64,000 nucleotides of DNA from 20CM-2-55-15 sp964633285 (GTDB lineage Bacteria > Acidobacteriota > Terriglobia > 20CM-2-55-15), in NCBI GenBank assembly GCA_964633285.1, contig CAZWGA010000028.1, positions 4,387 to 68,386 on the forward strand, given 5' to 3'. This document shows positions 37,539 to 44,875 of this stretch, piece after piece. A program made the translations under genes and the position numbers. The notes beneath the pieces were generated by a model. That model was not told where the DNA came from. It saw only the letters and a list, made by a program, of their open reading frames with translations, and made no database searches. How positions within the stretch are numbered: the stretch's first letter is position 1; each line of letters begins with the position of its first letter.

Positions 37539-39098
37539 TCATTTCGAATTCGACAGCAATGCTGCGGGGCGGCGATATGGAGTCACCAGGCCGGCCTGGG
37601 CGGTTTGGCCCGGGCCCGTTTTTTCATACGCGGCAACGATTCGTTTGTACATTGCGACGGCCTGTTCGCGCTGGCCTCGAATGTCGTAGATTCGGGCGAG
37701 TTGAAGCATCGCCGCAGGTTTGATCCAATCGGGCATTTCGCGCGCATTGGCATTGACGATGGGATTCAACGCGGATTCGCATTGAGCATAGTCGGCGCGC
37801 GCAAACTGAAGATAGGCGATGCGGTAACGCACTTGCCAGTCGTTGGGATAACGCGAGCGGAGCTTGTCGTATTCCTGCCGCGCTTCATCCCAGCGATGTT
37901 CGGAAACCAGTCGATTACCGGGGATCAATTCCGCAAAGATCTTTCCTTCGCTCGACTGCTGCCGTTGTTCAATCCACTTGAGCTGTTGCTGGGCGCTGGC
38001 CTGCCGGTTTTTCCATTTCACGTTCGACAAAACCTGCCGAGAGTCATCAGCGGCATGACTATCGCCCATCAGCGCGCGATAGTTCGCGCGCGTCAGAAGA
38101 AAATTCGGCATGATCCAGTCGGGTTGAGTCACATTGGAATCGATGACAGGCGTCAGAAGGGAAATGGCTTCATCGTAGCGCCATTGCGACTGGCGCATTC
38201 GCGCCAGATTCATCACAGCTTGATAACGATCCTGATCTTTGTAGTGCGGATGTTTTTGATCGACGCGCTGAATGATCGTTGAGTACTGCTGCGCCGCCCG
38301 TTCGTAGTCTTCGATATTCGCGTTCGAGTAGAGACCTGCGACAGTGAAGCGAAACTGGGGATTTTCCGGATATTTCTTCTGGAGGTTCTCCGCCATGCGG
38401 ACCGCATCTTCATAACGATTTTCTTCCGATGCGTAAATGTCGAGCAGGAAATCCTGAGCGGCCGGCGCGAAAAGATCTCCTGATTCCGCAACACGTGCGA
38501 GTTGCTTTAATCCTTCTGTCCGATTTCCAGCCGGCATGAAGAGCAATGTCCGAAGCCATTTGAAGGCGGCGGGCATGATGTCGACGTAGTAGTTGTACAA
38601 GCCCGCCGCGAGATAGCCATCGGGGCGGCCGGGATCGAGCTTGATACATTCGTCGGCATACGTCTTCGCCTTGATGCCGTCGCGCGCGGCTCCAACGATG
38701 CCTTTGTCGTTTTCCATGCGGTATCGGGCGCGGGTCAGATAGCCCTGCTCGAGGTAGAAAACCGCATCGGTATCGCGCTTGTTCTTTTCGTATCGCGCTG
38801 ACGCTTTTTGAATGAGCTGATCGATGCGTGCTTCGAATTCCTTCTGTAGCGTTGGATTGCGAAGTCCTCGGGAGTGAAGGGCCATCAGGACGCCGTATGA
38901 AGCGCCAAGGTTCTCCGGTTCCCGATCCGACTGGGTGCGAAACTCGTTGTATGCCCCGGCGCCGTCACCCCCATAAAGATGTTCATAGACCGTGCGGAGC
39001 GAGTCCTGGGCGTTCGCAGGTAATGCCGGCAAAACGACAGTCAGGAATGCCACAACCGCAGTGCTGAACGAGCCTTTGTGCCTTTTTATGATCCTCAT
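37539..39098 (-). CDS. Secreted TPR-repeat protein
   Basis: 519 residues. Signal peptide 1-31 (cleavage near ANAQ). The rest is alpha-helical tetratricopeptide-type repeats; examples are EENRYEDAVRMAENLQKKYP, YERAAQQYSTIIQ and MLQLARIYDIRGQREQAVAM. Repeats start near residue 35 and continue to about 495. Likely periplasmic scaffold or part of an envelope complex; no partner can be named. It starts 22 bases after the stop of the dCMP deaminase gene on the same strand, so the two are probably co-transcribed. Confidence 0.85.
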   Translation of the reverse strand: MRIIKRHKGSFSTAVVAFLTVVLPALPANAQDSLRTVYEHLYGGDGAGAYNEFRTQSDREPENLGASYGVLMALHSRGLRNPTLQKEFEARIDQLIQKASARYEKNKRDTDAVFYLEQGYLTRARYRMENDKGIVGAARDGIKAKTYADECIKLDPGRPDGYLAAGLYNYYVDIMPAAFKWLRTLLFMPAGNRTEGLKQLARVAESGDLFAPAAQDFLLDIYASEENRYEDAVRMAENLQKKYPENPQFRFTVAGLYSNANIEDYERAAQQYSTIIQRVDQKHPHYKDQDRYQAVMNLARMRQSQWRYDEAISLLTPVIDSNVTQPDWIMPNFLLTRANYRALMGDSHAADDSRQVLSNVKWKNRQASAQQQLKWIEQRQQSSEGKIFAELIPGNRLVSEHRWDEARQEYDKLRSRYPNDWQVRYRIAYLQFARADYAQCESALNPIVNANAREMPDWIKPAAMLQLARIYDIRGQREQAVAMYKRIVAAYEKTGPGQTAQAGLVTPYRRPAALLSNSK

Positions 39099-39120
39099 GT
39101 GCCTATTCTGGTTTTGTCTT

Positions 39121-40119
39121 TTAGTCGACTTTCAGTTTTCGAACGAAGACGCCGGCTTCGCTGAACAACCGGAAGGCGCTGTCGTTCAGCGGATACTCCA
39201 TGTTGAAGATGACCTCGCGTATTCCAGAATTGATGATCATCTTGGCGCACTGAAGGCAGGGAGCAAACGTCGTATAAATGATGGCGTCCTTCAACGGGAC
39301 TCCGTGATACGAAGCCTGCACGATGGCGTTTTCTTCGCCGTGCGAGCAAAGGCATTCTTCCAGATTGGTTCCCGACGCCGCCAGGCTGTTGCATCTCGGG
39401 CATCCGCCTTCATTGCAATTGCGGGTTCCGCGCGGCGTGCCGTTGTATCCGGTCGAGACCACGCGTTTATCCCGCACGATGATGGCGGCCACTTTCCGCT
39501 TCATGCAGTTCGATCGCGATGCGACAACCTTCGCGATATTCATGAAATATTCATCCCAACTCGGGCGCTGCACTTCCTTCAGCAGCCGAAGCAATAGCGC
39601 GTCGATCTGTGGGTAGAGTTTCTCCAACGGCCCGTCGTTGATCAGAGCATGATCCGCCATCAGTTCGACTTTGACGAGGTTCTGGGATGTATCGTCACCA
39701 TGCGCTTCACGATTTTCCAAATCGATGAATTCCTCAAGGGTTCGGGGATCGCTTTCGCGATGCCGTTTGACGATCCTTTGAAACCGGACTTCAGGCGGCG
39801 CTTCGATGCGAATCAGCTTGAAATGCTTCGCCGTTCGAAATGCGGTGACTTCGGACGGATTGCGGATGGAATCGATGATGTAATGCTTATCGTCCTCGAT
39901 TCTGGAGAGGATGCGTTCGGCAAGGATGCTTGCGCCATGCTTCTGACGAAGTTCGTTACCGATCGTGATGAGATATTCGCGAGTCGGTTCGAGGCCGCGC
40001 GAACGGACCTCATCGCGAATCACATCGGACAGCGAGTAGTAGTAGAAGCTTTTGGTTTGCAGGTATCGCGCGACTTCGCCCTTGCCTGCGGCGTTTCTGC
40101 CAGTAAGTCCTATTAACAT
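39121..40119 (-). CDS. dCMP deaminase with N-terminal kinase-like domain (DCD1-like)
   Basis: 332 residues; ribosome site AAGG seven bases before the ATG. Residues 1-180 form a P-loop kinase-like domain (MLIGLTGRNAAGKGEVARYL) whose Walker A ends GKG instead of GK[ST], so ATP use is doubtful. Residues 185-332 are a deoxycytidylate deaminase: RPSWDEYFM, ASRSNCMKRKV, TGYNGTPRG, NEGGCPRCN, a zinc motif CLCSHGEENA (usually HAEEN) and APCLQCAK. It makes dUMP from dCMP for thymidylate synthesis. The overall layout and wording resemble yeast DCD1 as I remember it. AvcD-type antiphage deaminases also join a P-loop domain to a deaminase, but are much longer. Confidence 0.9.
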   Translation of the reverse strand: MLIGLTGRNAAGKGEVARYLQTKSFYYYSLSDVIRDEVRSRGLEPTREYLITIGNELRQKHGASILAERILSRIEDDKHYIIDSIRNPSEVTAFRTAKHFKLIRIEAPPEVRFQRIVKRHRESDPRTLEEFIDLENREAHGDDTSQNLVKVELMADHALINDGPLEKLYPQIDALLLRLLKEVQRPSWDEYFMNIAKVVASRSNCMKRKVAAIIVRDKRVVSTGYNGTPRGTRNCNEGGCPRCNSLAASGTNLEECLCSHGEENAIVQASYHGVPLKDAIIYTTFAPCLQCAKMIINSGIREVIFNMEYPLNDSAFRLFSEAGVFVRKLKVD

Positions 40120-40168
40120 TCAGAGGCCTTACGATACTATGATTCCCTTTTGACTGAAAGGGAACGGG

Positions 40169-40984
40169 ATGTTCGATAACAAAAGAATTGCGGTTTTGGG
40201 GGCAGGCAAGCTCGGCGAAGCATTGATTACGGGAATGGTCGACGCCGGTATTGTTTCAAAGAAGCAGTTTATTGCGACGGCGGCGCACAAGGAACGTGTC
40301 GAGCAGCTTCACGGCAAACTGGATATCGAAACGACTCTTTCCAACAATGAAGCCGTTCGCAAGGCGCAACTGGTTTTGTTGTGCGTTAAGCCGCAGACCG
40401 TCGAAGAAGTTCTGAAACAGATTGCTCCCGATCTCACGCCGGAGCACCTCGTTGTTTCCGTCGCCGCGAGCGTGACGACGCGTTTCATGGAAGCAGCCAT
40501 CAACAAGCCGGTGCCTGTCATCCGGACAATGCCGAACACTCCTTGTTTCATTAAAAAAGGAATGACCGCGATCGCGCCCGGAAAGCACGCTTCCGCGGAT
40601 CACGTGGCTCTGGCGCGCAGGATTTTCGATGCCATCGGCCGGACATTAATTCTCGATGAAAAACATATGGACGCCGTTACCGGTTTGAGCGCAAGCGGGC
40701 CGGCATTTGTGTACATCATTATCGAATCGTTCGTGGAAGCCGGCGTTAAAGTAGGCCTGCCGCGCGAGGCAGCTACGCAGCTCGCGGCGCAAATGGTGCT
40801 GGGGGCTTCGAGCATGGTGCTTGAGACCGGAGAACACCCCGCTAAACTCAAGGATATTGTGACGACACCCGCAGGATGCACTATCGACGGCATCCTTGAA
40901 CTCGAAGACGGAGGCCTCCGCGTCACTCTGATTAAAGCAGTGGTTCGCGCAACACATCGCGCGAAAGAACTCGTGAACGGATAA
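40169..40984 (+). CDS. proC: Pyrroline-5-carboxylate reductase
   Basis: 271 residues; purine-rich ribosome site (GGGAACGGG) before the ATG. Rossmann motif GAGKLGEALITGM at 10-22, LVVSVAASVTT, RTMPNTPCFIKKGMTAI, and the C-terminal dimer/substrate region GLSASGPAFVYIIIESF with TPAGCTIDGILELEDGG. It reduces 1-pyrroline-5-carboxylate to proline with NAD(P)H, the last step of proline synthesis, in the cytoplasm. Length matches the family (about 270). Next gene glgA follows after 13 bases on the same strand. Confidence 0.97.
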   Translation: MFDNKRIAVLGAGKLGEALITGMVDAGIVSKKQFIATAAHKERVEQLHGKLDIETTLSNNEAVRKAQLVLLCVKPQTVEEVLKQIAPDLTPEHLVVSVAASVTTRFMEAAINKPVPVIRTMPNTPCFIKKGMTAIAPGKHASADHVALARRIFDAIGRTLILDEKHMDAVTGLSASGPAFVYIIIESFVEAGVKVGLPREAATQLAAQMVLGASSMVLETGEHPAKLKDIVTTPAGCTIDGILELEDGGLRVTLIKAVVRATHRAKELVNG

Positions 40985-40997
40985 AGCAAATTCATAT

Positions 40998-42467
40998 ATG
41001 CATGTCCTCATGGTTGCGGGCGAATGTGTGCCGTTCGCCAAAGTGGGCGGTCTGGCGGATGTTCTGGGCGCGCTCCCACCGGCTCTCGAAAAACTTGGCG
41101 TATCGGTGACGATTGTCATACCGCGGCATCGTGTCATCGATCTTGAGAAATTCGGTTTCGTCCCTTACGCGGTACCCGACAGCATTCGCGTCCCGCTCGG
41201 ATGGGAAAGCCTCGCATTCGATGTGCATCGCGGCAAGCTGCCCGGTACTTCTGTCGACGTCTTTCTGATCGGCAACGACAGGTTCTTCGATCGCGACGGC
41301 ATCTATAGCGATCCCGAGACCGGCCGGGATTATCCCGATCAGGTGGACCGCTGGATTTTTTTTCAGCGCGCGGTCATGGAGTTCTTCAAGACCATTACAC
41401 CTCACGCCGACATTCTGCATTGCCACGATCATCAAACGGCGCTGATGCCCGCATATCTGCAGCGCATCTACCGCGCCGATCCGGCTTTTTCCCGCACGCG
41501 CTCCGTCTTCACGATCCATAACATGGGCTATCAGGGACTCTTTCCTTCGGCGGTGATGCCGCGCGCCGGATTCAGCGACGCGGAGTTTTATCCCACCAGT
41601 CCGTTCGAATTCTACGGAGCCATGAACTTCATGAAGATCGGGATCACCTATGCGGATCTCATCACCACCGTGAGCCCGGCCTACGCCCGCGAAATTCAGG
41701 AGAGCAGGGAATTCGGCTACGGCCTCGAGGGCGTTCTAAAAGATCGATCGAGCGCGCTGACGGGAATTCTCAACGGCATCGATGATCAGGTATGGAACCC
41801 GGAGACCGATCCGTTCATTGCTGCAACCTACGGCAGCACGGATTTGTCCGGCAAGCTTCTCAACAAAAAAGCGCTGATGAAGAAATATGCCCTGGACGAC
41901 TCGCATCCCGAGTGGCCTGTGCTCGCGATGATTTCGCGCATCGATGTTCAGAAGGGCTTCGATCTCGTCATCAGCATCCTCGATTACCTCCTGGCGAAGG
42001 ATCTCTATTTTGCATTGCTCGGCAGGGGCAACAAGGAGACCGAGAAATATCTGCAAACCATCATCGATCGTCATCCTGGGAAGGGCGGCATGCGCTTTGA
42101 GTTCGATAATGGAGCGGCGCACCTGACTGAAGCCGGCGCCGACATTTTCCTGATGCCCTCGAAATACGAGCCCTGCGGCTTGAATCAAATGTACAGCCAG
42201 CGTTATGGAACAGTTCCGGTCGCGCGAAAAACGGGCGGTCTGGCGGATACGATCCAGGAATTTGATCCGGCGAGCGGAGAGGGAACAGGTTTCCTTTTTT
42301 CGGAGTACGATCCGGAGCATTTCAAGGCGGCTGTCGAGCGCGCATTGGCTCTCTGGCCGGATCGCTCCGCCTGGCAACGGCTGACGATCAACGGCATGAA
42401 CCAGGACTGGAGTTGGCAGTCGTCCGCAAAAAAGTATGTCGAGGCCTACGAACGAGTGATGCGCTGA
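40998..42467 (+). CDS. glgA: Glycogen synthase (ADP-glucose type, GT5)
   Basis: 489 residues, family length about 480. N-terminus MHVLMVAGECVPFAKVGGLADV holds the KxGGLADV ADP-glucose site; also HCHDHQTALMP, FTIHNMGYQG, ILNGIDDQVWNPETD, and the C-terminal SKYEPCGLNQMYSQRYGTVP and TGGLADT motifs. Transfers glucose from ADP-glucose to growing alpha-1,4-glucan. No ribosome site is visible at the ATG, 13 bases after proC, so it may depend on coupled translation. Its stop codon lies inside a REP-like remnant (see 42465-42486). Confidence 0.97.
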   Translation: MHVLMVAGECVPFAKVGGLADVLGALPPALEKLGVSVTIVIPRHRVIDLEKFGFVPYAVPDSIRVPLGWESLAFDVHRGKLPGTSVDVFLIGNDRFFDRDGIYSDPETGRDYPDQVDRWIFFQRAVMEFFKTITPHADILHCHDHQTALMPAYLQRIYRADPAFSRTRSVFTIHNMGYQGLFPSAVMPRAGFSDAEFYPTSPFEFYGAMNFMKIGITYADLITTVSPAYAREIQESREFGYGLEGVLKDRSSALTGILNGIDDQVWNPETDPFIAATYGSTDLSGKLLNKKALMKKYALDDSHPEWPVLAMISRIDVQKGFDLVISILDYLLAKDLYFALLGRGNKETEKYLQTIIDRHPGKGGMRFEFDNGAAHLTEAGADIFLMPSKYEPCGLNQMYSQRYGTVPVARKTGGLADTIQEFDPASGEGTGFLFSEYDPEHFKAAVERALALWPDRSAWQRLTINGMNQDWSWQSSAKKYVEAYERVMR

Positions 42468-42486
42468 CACTGTCCCCACTTTTTTG
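42465..42486 (+). repeat. REP-like remnant at the glgA stop codon
   Basis: A stretch TGACACTGTCCCCACTTT plus T-rich end, of a type I recognise as recurring in dispersed intergenic repeats; the other half is not present. It supplies the glgA stop codon. Weak evidence, memory-based. Confidence 0.3.
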
Positions 42487-42562
42487 AATTCACTTTTCTG
42501 ATTTCGGAATTTTTCAGCTCTCTGCGAATCCCTAACTCATTGAATCCCTGATGAGAGGTTCG

Positions 42563-42578
42563 TGGCCTTGATATTGCA
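42563..42578 (+). promoter_or_regulatory. Candidate sigma-54 promoter
   Basis: TGGCCTTGATATTGCA keeps TGGC at -24 and TTGCA at -12 with the exact GG-to-GC spacing of the RpoN consensus TGGCACGNNNNTTGCW. Transcription would start near 42589, just before a long hairpin and a terminator, with no reading frame in between. Confidence 0.5.
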
Positions 42579-42588
42579 TATAGAGGAA

Positions 42589-42737
42589 GCGTGTTCCTAA
42601 GGTTTCCGGAACCTGGTATTCGATGAAGTCTCGTTCTCACAGGGGGTGAGGGGAGAGAAAGAATCGCCAGGTTCCGGAAAACAAATTTCCGGCCGCGAAT
42701 TATGGCAATGCATCAGCGTAGTTCGCGGCTTTTTTAT
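42589..42737 (+). ncRNA. Candidate structured small RNA
   Basis: About 147 nt. A perfect 14-bp inverted repeat (42603-42616 with 42667-42680) encloses a 50-nt arm that itself pairs (ATTC/GAAT, TCTC/GAGA, CTCAC/GTGAG), giving a rod-like structure with a G-rich apex. It ends in a terminator hairpin with six T. No plausible reading frame crosses it and the nearest downstream gene is on the other strand. No known RNA family was recognised (not tmRNA, SRP RNA, RNase P or tRNA; 6S RNA not convincing). Confidence 0.5.
42692..42735 (+). terminator. Intrinsic terminator
   Basis: GCCGCGAA (42692-42699) and TTCGCGGC (42722-42729) form an 8-bp stem with a 22-nt loop, followed by TTTTTT (42730-42735). 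It ends the candidate small RNA and would also stop read-through from glgA, whose stop is 225 bases upstream. Confidence 0.7.
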
Positions 42738-42746
42738 TTACTTGAT

Positions 42747-43097
42747 CTACTTGATAGCTACGGAAATCTGACGGACGCGGCTTGTAATGATCAACCGCTT
42801 GTCGAAGTGGATTTCGAGATTGAACCCCGCGTAGATGCCGCGAAGTTTCAGGAAGCTGCCGCCAAGAGAACTACCGGCGAGACGGGCTTCCGTGAATTCC
42901 GGAAAGAATCGGCCTCCCCGAATCAGAATGTCGCCGGATCTGCCGCAGATAACGGTGATTTCGTACACGCTGTTTTCGGTGCGGACAGTCAGGGACTCCA
43001 TATCCGGCAGCGTTTCGAGCTGCACGCCTTCTTTCCAGTTGTGTGACGACCACGTATCGAGGAGGGCGCCTGCGGAACAACTCACCGTTGTGTCCAT
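42747..43097 (-). CDS. Small conserved protein of unknown function
   Basis: 116 residues. Beta-rich: ITVICGRSGDILIRGGRFFP, then ARLAGSSLGGSFLKLRGIYAG and LEIHFDKRLIITSRVRQIS. I associate this wording with a short family common in acidobacteria, without a known function. No signal peptide or TM. An extended -10 (TGgTACAAG) ends 7 bases before the ATG and there is no ribosome site. Lies between the candidate small RNA and the FHA-PP2C phosphatase gene. Confidence 0.7.
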   Translation of the reverse strand: MDTTVSCSAGALLDTWSSHNWKEGVQLETLPDMESLTVRTENSVYEITVICGRSGDILIRGGRFFPEFTEARLAGSSLGGSFLKLRGIYAGFNLEIHFDKRLIITSRVRQISVAIK

Positions 43098-43104
43098 AAC
43101 AAAC

Positions 43105-43112
43105 CTTGTACC
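43105..43112 (-). promoter_or_regulatory. Extended -10 promoter 7 bases before the start at 43097
   Basis: TGgTACAAG on the minus strand; hexamer 43110-43105, spacer of 7 bases to the ATG. No ribosome site. Predicts a leaderless mRNA. Confidence 0.45.
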
Positions 43113-43162
43113 ATGGAAGCGAACCGTTTCAAAACTCGAATTCCTCCCCCCCGCGGGCCTCG

Positions 43163-44806
43163 TTAAACTCTCTCTACAATCATGATCGTAATATCGTCCG
43201 GCAATGCGCGGCCCATAGTGAAAGTCTGAATTGTGTCCAGAAGTTTTTGCTTGAGATTCTGCGATCCTGCCGGCGCTTCAGCCCGCATGACTTTCTTGAC
43301 GCGCTCCTCGCCGAGCATTTCGCCCTGCGGATTCTCCGCTTCCGTCAAGCCGTCGGAATAAGCAAGAACCACATCCCCTTTGTTCAATTGCAGCGTCGCC
43401 GATTCATATGCGGCAAATGTAAAGGCTCCGACGATCATGTTGTTGGACTGGATTTCGTCGATATCTCCAGTCGCTGCCCGAAACACGTAAGTCGGATTAT
43501 GGCCGGCGCTGATGTAGTTGCCCAGGCCTTCTGAATTCAACGTAAACAGAAACATTGTGACAAAACGGCTGGCCGACGACTTCTCGCAGAGAAATTTGTT
43601 GAGCCGGTTGATCGCGTCGTGAACCGACAGACCGGCGCGCAATTGCATTTGAAGACAGCCGAGCAGCATCGAACTGAGCAGCGAAGCCGAAATTCCTTTG
43701 CCCGACACATCCGCGAGCACGCCATAGAGATCTCCCGAGTCCAGTTCGGCAAAATCGTAGAAGTCGCCGCCAACGTATCGTGTAGGTTTCGAGAATGCCT
43801 CGATGCTGAGGTTCTTCACTTGCGGCAATGTCTGCGGCAGCAAGCTGCGTTGAGTTTCTTCAGCGAGAGTCAGTTCCTGCTCGAGCTTCTTGCGTTGTTC
43901 GATGCTCTTGATCATCTCGACGCGCTCGAGAACGTTTCCGGCTTCGACCGCAAGTTTGCTCAGGATCTTCTGATCCAAACCCGATAACGAATGCATTTGC
44001 TGTTTGCTGTCGAGATACAAAATTCCCAGGATCGACGGCGAATCCGACTGGAATGGGATTCCCATCAACGGAAGACAGGCAATCGCGCGCAGATTCATGG
44101 CCACGATGCTGGCCTGTTCCTTGTATTTGTTGTCGAGGCCTTCGACCATGAATACAGCAGAGCCCTTCTTGACAACATCGTTCACAACGGACTGGCTCGT
44201 CTTGAAGCTCGACTGCGTTAACGTGCGTCCACGGCCGTCCAAGCCCGCGGCGTATCCGTAACCTTCGCCTTCGCGCACCAGAATGAAACCGCGTTCGGCG
44301 CCGCTGATCTTCAGAGCGGATTCAAGCGTCCTCTGAAACGCCGCATCGGGCGTGAACATTCGCTCCCATTGATATTGGAAATCGAGGATGCATGAGATTT
44401 TTTCAAGGTCCGAATATCCGGACGGCAGCACTACGCCCAGATCGATGAGCGATTTTTCGAAGATAGCGGTCGTGTTGGAACTTGCGCTCTTTGACGGTTT
44501 GGCATCGCCGATGAGGTAATGGAGATCGATGCGATCCTTGCCGAGCGAAATCCTGTCTCCGTGTTTGAGCGTGTATTGCTCGACGCGATTCTCGTTAACG
44601 AAAGTGCCGTGCGTGCTTCCGAGATCCTGAACCGAATAGCCATCCGGCATCTTCACCAGTTTTGCATGATGACGCGAAATGTGCTGATTGTTGAGCACAA
44701 CGTCCGCGTCGCCTTTGCGTCCGATCAGGACTTCCGTCGCGACGAGCGGCAACACATTCTCCTGTCCATCAGGGCCGAGCCAATACAGTTGGGGAGTTGA
44801 CGACAT
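43163..44806 (-). CDS. FHA-GAF-PP2C (SpoIIE/RsbU-like) serine/threonine phosphatase
   Basis: 547 residues. FHA domain about 20-100 with LIGRKGDADVVLNNQHISRHHAKL and DLGSTHGTFVNENRV (phosphothreonine-binding Arg, Ser and Asn). GAF domain about 145-300. A short coiled coil near 305-335 (EQRKKLEQELTLAEETQRSL) leads into the SpoIIE/PP2C domain about 340-545 with FSKPTRYVGGDFYDF, GVLADVSGKGISASLLSS, ISAGHNPTYV and YSDGLTEAENPQGEMLGEER (the metal-binding Asp residues). It likely dephosphorylates a signalling partner such as an anti-anti-sigma factor, with FHA reading a kinase signal. No partner is adjacent. Confidence 0.93.
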   Translation of the reverse strand: MSSTPQLYWLGPDGQENVLPLVATEVLIGRKGDADVVLNNQHISRHHAKLVKMPDGYSVQDLGSTHGTFVNENRVEQYTLKHGDRISLGKDRIDLHYLIGDAKPSKSASSNTTAIFEKSLIDLGVVLPSGYSDLEKISCILDFQYQWERMFTPDAAFQRTLESALKISGAERGFILVREGEGYGYAAGLDGRGRTLTQSSFKTSQSVVNDVVKKGSAVFMVEGLDNKYKEQASIVAMNLRAIACLPLMGIPFQSDSPSILGILYLDSKQQMHSLSGLDQKILSKLAVEAGNVLERVEMIKSIEQRKKLEQELTLAEETQRSLLPQTLPQVKNLSIEAFSKPTRYVGGDFYDFAELDSGDLYGVLADVSGKGISASLLSSMLLGCLQMQLRAGLSVHDAINRLNKFLCEKSSASRFVTMFLFTLNSEGLGNYISAGHNPTYVFRAATGDIDEIQSNNMIVGAFTFAAYESATLQLNKGDVVLAYSDGLTEAENPQGEMLGEERVKKVMRAEAPAGSQNLKQKLLDTIQTFTMGRALPDDITIMIVERV

Positions 44807-44875
44807 GGGTTTCCGTGGCCTTGCTCGTGGAGATACTAGTACAATTCCCGGGACTTTGTTTAAGTCATTTTCACT

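Noticed and set aside
42589..42737. 6S RNA as the identity of the structured RNA
   Set aside because: The length is near, but there is no closing stem joining 5' and 3' ends around a central bubble; instead it has a rod plus a separate terminator.
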